A stretch of 64,000 nt of DNA from Castellaniella sp049671645 (lineage in GTDB: Bacteria; Pseudomonadota; Gammaproteobacteria; Burkholderiales; Burkholderiaceae_B): contig NZ_JBATVG010000008.1 of assembly GCF_049671645.1 (NCBI RefSeq), forward strand, positions 62,001 to 126,000, given 5' to 3'. The notes beneath the pieces were generated by a model that saw only the letters and a list, made by a program, of their open reading frames with translations, ran no database searches and had not been told where the DNA came from. Below are positions 34,369 to 42,960 of this stretch, piece after piece. Position 1 is the first letter of the stretch, and each line of letters starts with the position of its first letter. The translations under genes and the position numbers were made by a program.

Positions 34369-34385
34369 TATAACCGATTGCTATG
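34369..34385. promoter_or_regulatory. Candidate LysR operator upstream of the aldo/keto reductase
   Basis: On the minus strand this reads CATAGCAATCGGTTATA, matching the pmdU-pmdR element TATATCAAATCGGTATA around the core AATCGGT. It lies 61 bases upstream of the aldo/keto reductase start codon. Confidence 0.45.
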
Positions 34386-34401
34386 GGATGCCGTGCGGCG
34401 C

Positions 34402-35571
34402 TTATTGCTTGCCGGGGTCTTTCACCGCCTTGATCGTGTCGAACTCCACGTTCTGCAGCATGCCGTCGACTTTTTCGACTTTGCGGATATAGACGTTCTG
34501 GATGATGTCGCGCGTCTGCGGATCGATTTCCACCGGGCCGCGCGGGCTGATCCACTTCATGCCCTTGGCGGCCGCCACGAAGGCGTCGCCCCGGACATTG
34601 CCCTGGTCCTTTTTCAGAACCTCGTCGATCAGGCGCATGCCGTCATAGGCGGCCACGGCGACCATGTTCGGGCGCACATTGGGATACGCCTTGGCATAGG
34701 CCGCCACGAACGCCTTGTTCTCCGGCGATTCGTGCGCCGTGGAATAGTGGAACGACGTAATCATCCCCAGGGCATTGTCTCCCATCGCCCCCAGCACGTC
34801 TTCCGTCACCACGTCGCCCGTGGCCAGGAGACGGATGCCGCTCTTGTCCAGCCCCCGTTCCTTGTAGCCCTTGGCCAGCGCCACGCCCTGTTCGCCGTTA
34901 GGCACGAAGGAGAAGATCGCATCCGGCTTGGCATCCTTGATCTTCTGGAGGAAAGGCGCGAAATCCGGGCTGGTCAGCGGGGTATGGATCTCGCCCGCGA
35001 TGCTGCCGCCCGCCGCCGTGAACGTCTTTTTGAACTGGGCCGCGGCATCATGGCCGGGGCCGTAATCCGCCACCAGCAGATACACGGAATGGATGCCGTT
35101 TTTCGCCGCCCAACTGGCCATGGGCGCAGCGACCTGCGGCAGCGTCATCGAGGTGCGCACGATATAGGGCGATTTTTCCGTGATGGACGAGGTCGCCGCG
35201 TTCAACACGATCATGGGAATCTTGGCCTCGGTCGCCAGCGGCGCCACCGCGAACGCGGCCGGCGTCAGGCCGAACCCGGCCAGGAGGTCGACCTTGTCCT
35301 GAATCAACAGGTTTTGCGCCTGGCGCTTGCTGATCGCAGGCGAGATCCCGGTATCGTCCTTTTCCAGCAGGACGGCCTTGCGCCCGCCCAGCAGGCCGCC
35401 GTGTTCATCCAGATAGAGCTTCGCCCCGTTCATGATCTGCTGGCCCGTGGATGCGAAGGGCCCCGAAGCCGGGACCACCATCCCGATCTTCAGATCCTGC
35501 GCCTGGGCCAACCCCAGCGCACCCGCCCCCAAGGCGGCGGCGACCAGCAACTTGCCGATGGAATGTCTCAC
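34402..35571 (-). CDS. Second LivK-type binding protein (orphan paralogue)
   Basis: A 389-residue exported solute-binding protein, closely related to the livK product at 23988-25163 along its whole length; the last 45 or so residues differ at only one position. The signal peptide is about residues 1-24 (LLVAAALGAGALGLAQAQ). The start is a GTG at 35571 with AAGGAG 7 bases upstream; the frame is open upstream but has no signal peptide. No permease or ATPase gene is adjacent, so it may feed the LivHMGF system with another ligand. It lies downstream of vanB, so vanillate or a similar methoxy acid is possible (inference). Confidence 0.86.
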   Translation of the reverse strand: MRHSIGKLLVAAALGAGALGLAQAQDLKIGMVVPASGPFASTGQQIMNGAKLYLDEHGGLLGGRKAVLLEKDDTGISPAISKRQAQNLLIQDKVDLLAGFGLTPAAFAVAPLATEAKIPMIVLNAATSSITEKSPYIVRTSMTLPQVAAPMASWAAKNGIHSVYLLVADYGPGHDAAAQFKKTFTAAGGSIAGEIHTPLTSPDFAPFLQKIKDAKPDAIFSFVPNGEQGVALAKGYKERGLDKSGIRLLATGDVVTEDVLGAMGDNALGMITSFHYSTAHESPENKAFVAAYAKAYPNVRPNMVAVAAYDGMRLIDEVLKKDQGNVRGDAFVAAAKGMKWISPRGPVEIDPQTRDIIQNVYIRKVEKVDGMLQNVEFDTIKAVKDPGKQ

Positions 35572-35617
35572 GAATTGTCTCCTTGGTTTTTGTAAGATGT
35601 GCTTCAGGTGAAAAGGT

Positions 35618-36592
35618 CTATAGATCCAATACCAGCAAAGGCGTGCGAGCACGCGAACAGCATGGGGTGAATTGATCGTTGGCGGCATGCTCCTCGTCGG
35701 TCAGGTAGCTGTCGCGATGGTCCGGCGTGCCGGACGTCACGCCCGTCAGGCAGGTGCCGCAGATGCCTTCCTCGCAAGAAACGGGAATGAAGACGCCCTG
35801 GCGATCCAGCGCATGCGTGATGGTCTCGTCCGCCGGAATGTCGAAGATCTCTCCGGTGCTGGCCAGCTGCACCTGAAACGCCTGATCCTGGTCTCCCGGG
35901 CGCGGCTTGTCCGCCTCGTCCAGCGCGAACAGTTCGAAATGGACCTGCGCGTCCGGAACGCCCGCCGCCCGGGCCTGGGCGCGAACGAACTCGATATAGC
36001 CCGCCGGCCCGCACACGTAGACCTGCGCCCGGTCCCGAGCCGCCCGGGTCAGCAGCGCGGCGGCATCCAGCGCCGTCGAAGGCTCGTCGTCGAAGTGCAG
36101 ATGGGCATGGCCCGCCTGCTCGAATGGCGCGATGTCATCCAGGAAGGCGGCCCGCGCACGGCTGCGGCAGCTGTAATGCAGCGCAAAGCTCTCGCCCCGG
36201 GCATTCAGCTCGGTCGCCATGCACAGGATGGGGGTGATGCCGATCCCGCCCCCCAGCAGCAGGCTATGCGCGGCAGGCACCAGCTCGAAGCGGTTGCGCG
36301 GAGGGCTGATGCGCAGCAGATCGCCGTTTTGCACCTGATCATGCAAAGCGACGGACCCGCCCCGGGACTGCGGCTCGCGCAGGATGCCGATCCGGAAACG
36401 GCCGTGCTGCCGACAATCGTTCATCAGCGAATACTGCCGGATCAGCCCGTTGGGCAAATGCACGTCGATATGCGCGCCGGGCGTAAAGGCCGGCAGGGGG
36501 CCGCCTGCGGGATCTTCCAGATCCAGGCTCACGATGTCCTGGGCTGCCTCATGTTTGGCAGCCACACGGACGGACAACAAAATATCAGTCAT
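35618..36592 (-). CDS. vanB: Vanillate O-demethylase reductase subunit
   Basis: VanB passes electrons from NADH to the VanA oxygenase. The 324-residue protein has a flavin-binding domain (RQYSLMND), an NAD domain (LLLGGGIGITPILCMATEL; YVCGPAGYIEFV) and a C-terminal plant-type [2Fe-2S] domain with CEEGICGTC and a final Cys in TPCCS. This is the class IA phthalate-dioxygenase-reductase order. It follows vanA after 70 bases. Confidence 0.93.
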   Translation of the reverse strand: MTDILLSVRVAAKHEAAQDIVSLDLEDPAGGPLPAFTPGAHIDVHLPNGLIRQYSLMNDCRQHGRFRIGILREPQSRGGSVALHDQVQNGDLLRISPPRNRFELVPAAHSLLLGGGIGITPILCMATELNARGESFALHYSCRSRARAAFLDDIAPFEQAGHAHLHFDDEPSTALDAAALLTRAARDRAQVYVCGPAGYIEFVRAQARAAGVPDAQVHFELFALDEADKPRPGDQDQAFQVQLASTGEIFDIPADETITHALDRQGVFIPVSCEEGICGTCLTGVTSGTPDHRDSYLTDEEHAANDQFTPCCSRARTPLLVLDL

Positions 36593-36662
36593 GGTTTTCT
36601 CTCGCGCGCCCAGCCTCCGGCCGGCTCATGTGCCGCGTGCCGGAGCGGGGACAAGCTGCACT

Positions 36663-37715
36663 TTAGCCCACCGCGGCCTCGGATGACACCGCGCGTTCGG
36701 CTGCGACGAGATCATCCAGGATACGGTTGGCCCGCACGCCGCCGGAATCAATATTCAGCGCCAGCAGACGACGGTCGCTGAATGCCTCGCGGTTGCGCTG
36801 CTGGGCTTCCAGGACGGCCAGATCCTGATTGAAGATCTTGCCCTGCCCCTCCCGGATGGATTCCGTCAAGGCCGCGTCGTCCGGTTTGAAGTGCCGCGCC
36901 ATGCCCCAGAAATACCAATGGGAGGATTCGGTTTCCGGCGTCATGAAGTCCACTACGATCGCCGATACCCGCTTGGCGGGGTCCGCCTGGATGCCGCCCG
37001 CTCCCGCCAGCGCCACCCCCACGTCGATCAGCACGCTGCCCGGCGCGGTAAAGCGCGAATATTGCCAGCGATCCACCCGGGCCTGATCATCCAGGCCGCT
37101 GGCCCGCATGCCCAGCTGCCAGAAGGGCGGCGCAACGATGTCATTCATTTCGCGGCTGGTGACGACCTGCCGGCCTTCGATGTGCGTTTTGACGGGCGAC
37201 TGGTCGATTTCGTCCTGACCGATGCTGCCGGCATGCACATAGGCCTCGTGGGTCAGGTCCATGAGATTATCGATCATCAGCCGATAACTGCACTGGATGT
37301 GGTACAGGCCGCCGCCAAAGGCCCATTCAGGATCGTCCGCCCAAGGCAGGTCGGGAATGGCCGAGAGATCGGCGAGCGCCGGATCGCCGGGCCAGATCCA
37401 GACGAAGCCGTGGCGCTCTTCGACCGGGTAGCTGCGGATACAGGGGAAGCCGCCCACCCGCTGCATCGGCATGGAAACGGCCTTGCCATGACAGTCCATG
37501 ACCAGGCCGTGATAGCCGCACATCAGATTGCCGTCCACGACCGAACCCAGGGACAAGGCCGCCCCCCGGTGCGGGCAGAAGTCCTCCAGAGCGGCGACCC
37601 GGCCTTCCCGGCCCCGGTACAGCACGATCTGCAGGCCGCAGATCGTGCGGCCCAACGGTTTGTCGACGACTTCATCCGGGGTACAGGCCACGTACCAGGC
37701 ATTCATGGGAAACAT
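36663..37715 (-). CDS. vanA: Vanillate O-demethylase oxygenase subunit
   Basis: VanA removes the methyl group of vanillate as formaldehyde, giving protocatechuate for the pmd pathway. The 350-residue protein has the Rieske centre CPHRGA...CGYHGLVM near residues 45-70 and the mononuclear iron site in DNLMDLTHEAYVHAG. The opening MFPMNAWYVACTPDEV is typical of VanA. AGGAGG lies 6 bases before the ATG at 37715. It is followed by vanB and preceded by a MarR gene on the same strand. Confidence 0.94.
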   Translation of the reverse strand: MFPMNAWYVACTPDEVVDKPLGRTICGLQIVLYRGREGRVAALEDFCPHRGAALSLGSVVDGNLMCGYHGLVMDCHGKAVSMPMQRVGGFPCIRSYPVEERHGFVWIWPGDPALADLSAIPDLPWADDPEWAFGGGLYHIQCSYRLMIDNLMDLTHEAYVHAGSIGQDEIDQSPVKTHIEGRQVVTSREMNDIVAPPFWQLGMRASGLDDQARVDRWQYSRFTAPGSVLIDVGVALAGAGGIQADPAKRVSAIVVDFMTPETESSHWYFWGMARHFKPDDAALTESIREGQGKIFNQDLAVLEAQQRNREAFSDRRLLALNIDSGGVRANRILDDLVAAERAVSSEAAVG

Positions 37716-37780
37716 GAGGGTCCTCCTGGCGCGGCAGCGAAAACGGCGCGCCATTCATGATGATATTTGAATCTTAAGCC

Positions 37781-37809
37781 TTCAGTACACAATTATTCAG
37801 AGCACTGAA
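37781..37809. promoter_or_regulatory. Candidate MarR operator upstream of vanA
   Basis: Three half-sites lie together: TTCAGT (37781-37786), TTCAG (37796-37800) and its inverse CTGAA (37805-37809), with ACTGAA completing a larger palindrome with the first. They lie 66-94 bases upstream of the vanA start codon, in the 185-base gap after the MarR gene. Confidence 0.5.
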
Positions 37810-37900
37810 CGTTTAACCATTCTACAAATGAGGACTTGGAGGATGAATTAGGACTAACCCTCTGGAGGTTTACCCGCAGCCGGGCGGCGGACCCCGCGGT

Positions 37901-38380
37901 TTACCGGCCTTCGGAGGCCACCGTGAGCGGCGCCCGGCTTTGGTGATTATTCAGGTGGACCAGCTTTTCCAGCAAGGTCATGAACTGGGCTTCTTCCTGG
38001 GCCGAGAACTTCTCGAAGATACGCTGGTGCAGCCGGGCGATTCCGTCGTTGACCTCGCGCAGAAGATCGCAGCCCGCCGGCGTCAGGGACAATCGGCGCT
38101 GGCGCCGATCGGCCGGGTCGACTGCGCGCAGCAGCAGCCCCTTTTCTTCCAGCCGGGTGGCGACGCTAGCCGCCGTCGAAGTGTCCACCGCCGCCAGCCC
38201 CGCCATGGACACCTGGTCCACGTGGGGATTGTCCAGCACCACGCACAACACCGCGTACTGCATCGGGGTGACCCGGCTGCCGATCTCATCGTGGAAAATA
38301 GAAGCGGAGATCTGCTGCGCACGCCGCAGAAGGTGTCCCGGCTGGACATAAAGAGGCTCGTACAGAATAGAATCCGTCAT
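37901..38380 (-). CDS. MarR-family regulator next to vanAB
   Basis: A 159-residue winged-helix regulator. The DNA-binding core is MQYAVLCVVLDNPHVDQVSM, TSTAASVATRLEEKGLLLR and DPADRRQRRLSLT with the typical beta-wing Asp-Arg pair. It lies directly upstream of vanA on the same strand and diverges from the alpha/beta hydrolase. It may repress vanAB with vanillate as ligand, by position only. The start at 38380 is uncertain; an ATG 12 bases upstream is equally possible. Confidence 0.82.
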   Translation of the reverse strand: MTDSILYEPLYVQPGHLLRRAQQISASIFHDEIGSRVTPMQYAVLCVVLDNPHVDQVSMAGLAAVDTSTAASVATRLEEKGLLLRAVDPADRRQRRLSLTPAGCDLLREVNDGIARLHQRIFEKFSAQEEAQFMTLLEKLVHLNNHQSRAPLTVASEGR

Positions 38381-38541
38381 GCGCAATCTCATGAAAACCC
38401 GCCGGGCGCGCGGCTGAAAACACCCAAACTGCTCTCCAGAGCGCCACCCTCGCGCCCAGTCAAGATTATCACGCCGGAAATATTCACGGAACGCGCCCTC
38501 CCGCCTCTTGCACAACCACCTCTCGCAGAACCCCTACAGAC

Positions 38542-39276
38542 ATGACCGACCCGAACATGAATCCCGCATCCCCCACCTGGGTCCTGCTGCACGGCCTGCT
38601 GTGCGACGCGGACACCTGGTCCGACTTCATCGGGCCGCTCTCGCGCACCGGCCCGGTCCTTGCGGCGAATCTCAGCGGCATCGCGTCGCTGTCGCAGGCC
38701 GCGGCAGACATCCTGGGCAGGATCCGCGGTCCCGCGATCGTCGTAGGCCACTCCATGGGCGGGCGCGTCGCGCTGGAAATGGTCCGGCAGGCCCCGGACC
38801 GGATCCGGGGGCTCGTCCTGATGAACACCGGATATCAGGGCCTGGGCGCCGGCGAGATCGACAAACGGCATGCCATCGTCCAGGCTGCTCAAGCCGGCGG
38901 CATCGCCGCCATCGTCGAAAGCTGGCTGGCCGGCATGATCACAGCGGACACCGGCAACAACGCTGTTCTCATGCAGCGCATGCGGGACATGGTGCTGCGC
39001 TCCGGCGTGGAATCATTCGCCGGCCAGATCCAGGCGCTCATCGAGCGCCCCGACGCCGGCGGCCTGCTACCCCGGATCGCCTGCCCGACGCTGCTCATGA
39101 GCGGCACGCAGGACCGCTGGAGCCCCTTGTCGCGGCACGAGGACATGGCCCGCCAGATCCCCGGCGCCGAGCTGGGCGCCATCCCGGATGCGGGCCACAT
39201 GGCGCCCTTCGAAGCGCCGGCGGCCTGCCTGGAACGCATCCTGGACTGGGCCGCGCGGCATCGTCTGACGGCATGA
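38542..39276 (+). CDS. Alpha/beta hydrolase
   Basis: A 244-residue hydrolase with the nucleophile elbow GHSMGG, the acid in SGTQDRWSPL and the catalytic His in PDAGHMAPFEAP. The oxyanion-hole region is LLHGLLCDADTW. It resembles enol-lactonase-like esterases, but the substrate cannot be named. It diverges from the MarR gene and stands among aromatic-acid genes, so it may release a free aromatic acid from an ester. Confidence 0.82.
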   Translation: MTDPNMNPASPTWVLLHGLLCDADTWSDFIGPLSRTGPVLAANLSGIASLSQAAADILGRIRGPAIVVGHSMGGRVALEMVRQAPDRIRGLVLMNTGYQGLGAGEIDKRHAIVQAAQAGGIAAIVESWLAGMITADTGNNAVLMQRMRDMVLRSGVESFAGQIQALIERPDAGGLLPRIACPTLLMSGTQDRWSPLSRHEDMARQIPGAELGAIPDAGHMAPFEAPAACLERILDWAARHRLTA

Positions 39277-39282
39277 CCCCAT

Positions 39283-39314
39283 GCCCGCCGGCGGCCTGCT
39301 CCGTTCCGGCGGGC
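39283..39314. terminator. Hairpin between convergent genes
   Basis: GCCCGCCGG (39283-39291) pairs perfectly with CCGGCGGGC (39306-39314). It fills the gap between the hydrolase stop and the second dioxygenase stop. No T-tract is seen. Confidence 0.5.
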
Positions 39315-39315
39315 G

Positions 39316-40173
39316 TCAGGCCGGTTCCAGCACCAGCAGGCCGGTGGCGGTATTGGAAATCGGCACGTGATAATGAGCGTGGCGCTTGCGCACCGGCATG
39401 TCATCCAGCACGCCCCGCGCCGCCACCCACATCAGCAGCTCGATGCCTTGCGTGCCCGCCAGTTCCACCAGTTCCTCGTTGGAATACTGCGTGATCCAGG
39501 TCGGGTCGTCCACCAGGCTGCCCATGAACTGCAGGTCGAAGGGCTTGTTGATGAAGCCCGCGCGCTCGCCGTCCAGCTGATGCGACAGGCCGCCGCTGGC
39601 GATCACAAGCACCCGCCGATCATCGTCCCAGGACTCGATGGCGCGGCGCAGCGACTGGCCCAGGCGATAACAGCGGGAGGCCGAGGGGTACGGCGCCAGC
39701 ACCGTGTTGATGCAGACCGGCACGATTTCCACCGGCCAGGCCCCGGACTGCTGGCCTTCGGGCCACAGCAAGGCCAGCGGCAGGGACACCGCATGGTCGA
39801 TCAGGGCTTCCTGGCAGGTGGTGATGTCGAACTCGTCGGCCACCAGGGTCTCGACGATGTGCCAGGACAGATCCACGCAACCGCGCGGTTCGACCAGGGC
39901 GGGAATGCCCCAACCTTCATCCGCGGTCTGATAGGACGGCGCCGCCCCCACCGAGAAAGTCGGCATCTTGTCCAGGAAGAAATTCAGGCCATGGTCGTTG
40001 TGCAGGATCACGACCACGTCGGGGCGCGTCTGCGCCAGCCAGTCGCGGGCCTGATCATAGGCGTCGAAAAACGGCTTCCAGTAAGGATCCTGCTGCTTCT
40101 GGCGGGCCAGCGCGCCGCCGATGGCCGGAACGTGGGAAGTGCTGATGCTGCCGATGAGATGCGCCATGGTCAT
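39316..40173 (-). CDS. Second LigB-type extradiol dioxygenase subunit
   Basis: A 285-residue class III extradiol dioxygenase beta subunit, homologous to PmdB but clearly diverged. The iron ligands are kept: His14 (SISTSHVPAIGG), the His in VVILHNDHGLNFF and the Glu in QGIELLMWVAARG. The catalytic-base region SGGLSHQLDGERAGFINKPF is also kept. It overlaps its small subunit gene by 4 bases. Likely substrates are protocatechuate, gallate or a methyl gallate; sequence alone does not decide. Gallate dioxygenases of the DesB type are fused, unlike this pair. Confidence 0.85.
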   Translation of the reverse strand: MTMAHLIGSISTSHVPAIGGALARQKQQDPYWKPFFDAYDQARDWLAQTRPDVVVILHNDHGLNFFLDKMPTFSVGAAPSYQTADEGWGIPALVEPRGCVDLSWHIVETLVADEFDITTCQEALIDHAVSLPLALLWPEGQQSGAWPVEIVPVCINTVLAPYPSASRCYRLGQSLRRAIESWDDDRRVLVIASGGLSHQLDGERAGFINKPFDLQFMGSLVDDPTWITQYSNEELVELAGTQGIELLMWVAARGVLDDMPVRKRHAHYHVPISNTATGLLVLEPA

Positions 40174-40532
40174 GCTCCCGCTGCGGCGAGTTTCGCCTGG
40201 AATGCCTGTTTGCTCATGCCGGTCTGCTGGGCGCCGATGTCCTGCATGTCCAGGCCGAAGATGCCGGCCAGTTTGGCCAGGTAATAGGGATGGCCGCCCG
40301 CCGCGATCATGCGCAGCACCTCGCGGCTGCGCACGGCGGCTTTCTGCTCGTCATTCAGGCGGTAACGCGTCATGTAGGCTTCTTCGTCCTGCAAGAAGGC
40401 CGCGCGGCATGGCGCCGCATTGAAGCTGAAGCACATGCGGTTCAGGGCGTAGCCGATCCGCGCCAGGTCGCCGTCAAAGATCGCCGTGCCGGGAATATCG
40501 CGCCGGCGCGCGCGGGTCTGGACTGTCGTCAT
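40170..40532 (-). CDS. Second LigA-type dioxygenase small subunit
   Basis: A 120-residue small subunit similar to PmdA: DIPGTAIFDGDLARIGYALN, then FLQDEEAYMTRYRLNDEQKA and GGHPYYLAKLAGIFGLDMQD. It pairs with the following beta subunit. It heads the two-gene operon and diverges from an AraC gene across 178 bases. Confidence 0.87.
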   Translation of the reverse strand: MTTVQTRARRRDIPGTAIFDGDLARIGYALNRMCFSFNAAPCRAAFLQDEEAYMTRYRLNDEQKAAVRSREVLRMIAAGGHPYYLAKLAGIFGLDMQDIGAQQTGMSKQAFQAKLAAAGA

Positions 40533-40647
40533 GAGGGGTCTCCTTGAAAAACGCCCCGCCCGGATGCCGGGATCTGGGGCGCTGCATCAAGCCCCGGGGC
40601 CACTCCATGTCAGACACGTCCATCATGCGGCCAAGCGATGCTGCGGA

Positions 40648-40696
40648 GAATGGATTTTTGCGTTTTAAAAATGTACATTTCGTGGATAGCCATTCC
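40648..40696. promoter_or_regulatory. Candidate AraC-type operator, inverted GAATGG copies
   Basis: GAATGGATTTTTGCG begins at 40648 and an inverted CCATTCC lies at 40690-40696, close to the AraC start at 40711. The same GGAATGGACTTTT element occurs at 42961-42973 before the paralogous regulator. Confidence 0.45.
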
Positions 40697-40710
40697 ACGG
40701 CAGCGCCCCG

Positions 40711-41715
40711 ATGACCGCACTGATTCCCGCCCCGCCCGCCCACGATCACACCACGATACCGATCTATAAACTATACGGTTACGGCAACGTCTGGACCAGC
40801 CCGGATCCGCTGTTCTGCGAAACCATCGCGGCGCAGGAAAAATTGCACAATTGGCATGTCACAGCCCACAAGCACACGGACCTGTTCCAGATCCTCTTCC
40901 TGCAGTCGGGAGACGCCACCGTCGTGCTCGACGGTCAGGCCCGGGCCCTGAGCGCGAAACCCGCCGGGCCGCGGTCCGGCGGCCGCCGGAACGGCGCGCC
41001 ATCCCTGCCGTCGGGCGCGGGACACGTGGTGCTGATTCCCCAGCGCGTCGTCCACGAATTCATCTTCCAGCCCGGCGCGGGCGGCTACATCCTGACCCTG
41101 ACATACGCCCTGCTGCAACCGCTGTGCCAGCGCCACGGCCTGGGCCTGCACGCGCTGTCGGATCCGGCCCTGCTGGCACTGGGCGCGGAGGATGACTATA
41201 CGAGCCGCACCTTCGATCAGTTGGACCTGGAATATCACCGCCCACATCAACCGCAACGCGGTCCGCTGCTGGAAGCGCTGCTGGGCGCCATCCTGGTGTG
41301 GATTCACCGCCATCACGCGCCTGGCCCGGAAAAGCTTGCGGGGCAAGCTCCGGGCGATCTGCACCTGGCGCGTTACGCGCAGATGATCGAGACGCACTTT
41401 TCCCGCCAGCATCAGGTCCACTGGTACGCCGGGCGCCTGGGAATGACGGCCGCGCACCTGAACGCCATCGCCCAGACGCTGGCAGGCAAGACGGCCCTGC
41501 GGCTGATTCACGAACGCCTGCTGCTGGAAGCCCGCCGCGAGCTGATCTACACCACCCGGCCGATCAGCACCATCGCCGATTCACTGGGCTTTGCCGATCC
41601 CGGCTACTTCACGCGTTTTTTCAAACGCCTGTCCGGCCTGTCCCCCAAGGACTTCCGGCGCCGGACGCTGGGCGGCGGCGCACCCGCGCCGGACGCTCAC
41701 ACCACCGGTTCGTAG
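40711..41715 (+). CDS. AraC-family regulator, PobR-like paralogue
   Basis: A 334-residue AraC regulator with an N-terminal cupin-like ligand domain (CETIAAQEKLHNWHVTAHKH, then LFQILFLQSGDATV) and a C-terminal double helix-turn-helix (WYAGRLGMTAAHLNAIAQTL; ISTIADSLGFADPGYFTRFF). It is a paralogue of the regulator at 42993-43946 but has an extra 20 or so Gly/Arg/Pro-rich residues at about 82-105. It diverges from the second dioxygenase operon and probably controls it. Its last 19 bases overlap the pobA 3' end on the opposite strand. Confidence 0.85.
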   Translation: MTALIPAPPAHDHTTIPIYKLYGYGNVWTSPDPLFCETIAAQEKLHNWHVTAHKHTDLFQILFLQSGDATVVLDGQARALSAKPAGPRSGGRRNGAPSLPSGAGHVVLIPQRVVHEFIFQPGAGGYILTLTYALLQPLCQRHGLGLHALSDPALLALGAEDDYTSRTFDQLDLEYHRPHQPQRGPLLEALLGAILVWIHRHHAPGPEKLAGQAPGDLHLARYAQMIETHFSRQHQVHWYAGRLGMTAAHLNAIAQTLAGKTALRLIHERLLLEARRELIYTTRPISTIADSLGFADPGYFTRFFKRLSGLSPKDFRRRTLGGGAPAPDAHTTGS

Positions 41716-42875
41716 GGCAGGCCCACGTAATTTTCCGCGATGGTGGTCAGCCCCGCCTGCGTGCTCGTGTAGTAATCCTGTTCCGCCTGCTGGATGCGCT
41801 GGGTGAAGGCATCGCCGTCGAAAGCATGCAGCAGCGAGGTCATCCACCAGGAGAAGCGTTCCGCCTTCCAGATCCGGCGCAGGCAGATCTCCGAATAACG
41901 GTCCAGCAGCTCCGGGCGATTGTCCAGGCAGGCGCCGCGCAAAGCATGGTACAGGGTATAGACATCGCTGGAGGCCAGGTTCAGGCCCTTGGCCCCGGTG
42001 GGCGGCACGATGTGCGCGGCGTCGCCCACCAGGAACAGCTGGCCGAAGCGCATGGGCTCCGCCACGAAGCTGCGCAGCGGCGCGATGCTTTTTTCAAACG
42101 ACGGACCGGTCTGCAGCTTGGCTGCCACGTCCTCGGGCAAGCGGGCCGACAGTTCCGTCCAGAAGCGGTCGTCGGACCATTCCTCGACGTGTTCGGCCAG
42201 ACTGCACTGCAGATAATAGCGGCTGCGGGTGTGCGAACGCATGCTGCACAGAGCGAAGCCGCGCGGATTGTGCGCATAGATCAGTTCGTCTTCGACGGGC
42301 GGCGTCTCGGTCAAAAGCCCCAGCCAGCCGAAAGGATAGACGCGCTCGAAGTTGCGGATGCGATCCTGCGGCACCGATTGGCGCGACACCCCGTGGAAGC
42401 CATCGCAACCCGCGATGTAATCGCACTCCAGCGTCTTGCGCTGACCCTCGTGCAAAAAGGTGACGCGCGGCTTGCCATCCAGGAAATCATGCAGCTGCAC
42501 GTCGGTGGCCTCGTAGTAGATCGGCGCGCCATTGGCCCGGCGGGCATCCATCAGGTCGTGCGTCACCTCCGTCTGCCCGTAGACCAGCACGGACTTCCCC
42601 GTCAAGGCCATCATGTCGACCCGCTGGCGGCGTCCTTGAAAAGCCAGCGTGAAGCCATCGTGCTCCAACCCTTCCGCGTCCATCCGCGCCGACACGCCCG
42701 CCTCGCGCATCAGATCGACGAAGCCGTATTCCAGCACCCCGGCCCGCACCCGCCCCAACACGTAGTCCGGGGTATGACGTTCCAGGACGACGTTGTCGAT
42801 GCCGCAACGATGCAACAACTGCCCGAGCAACAGCCCCGACGGCCCCGCGCCGATGATCGCCACTTGTGTCTTCAT
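41697..42875 (-). CDS. pobA: 4-hydroxybenzoate 3-monooxygenase
   Basis: PobA hydroxylates 4-hydroxybenzoate to protocatechuate with NADPH and O2. The 392-residue flavoprotein has the FAD motif VAIIGAGPSGLLLGQLL, the LGRVRAGVLEYG block, the substrate segment RGFALCSMRSHTRSRYYLQC (with the Ser, Arg and Tyr ligands of the Pseudomonas enzyme) and GDAAHIVPPTGAKGLNLA. AGGAG lies before the ATG at 42875. It diverges from the AraC regulator at 42993. Confidence 0.95.
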   Translation of the reverse strand: MKTQVAIIGAGPSGLLLGQLLHRCGIDNVVLERHTPDYVLGRVRAGVLEYGFVDLMREAGVSARMDAEGLEHDGFTLAFQGRRQRVDMMALTGKSVLVYGQTEVTHDLMDARRANGAPIYYEATDVQLHDFLDGKPRVTFLHEGQRKTLECDYIAGCDGFHGVSRQSVPQDRIRNFERVYPFGWLGLLTETPPVEDELIYAHNPRGFALCSMRSHTRSRYYLQCSLAEHVEEWSDDRFWTELSARLPEDVAAKLQTGPSFEKSIAPLRSFVAEPMRFGQLFLVGDAAHIVPPTGAKGLNLASSDVYTLYHALRGACLDNRPELLDRYSEICLRRIWKAERFSWWMTSLLHAFDGDAFTQRIQQAEQDYYTSTQAGLTTIAENYVGLPYEPVV

Positions 42876-42960
42876 GATTCTCCTCCGCCCGGACTCGGCG
42901 CCCCCTGGCGCTCGGATCTGTCCGGCATAGGCATCATGGTGAACGCCCGCCGCTGATTTG

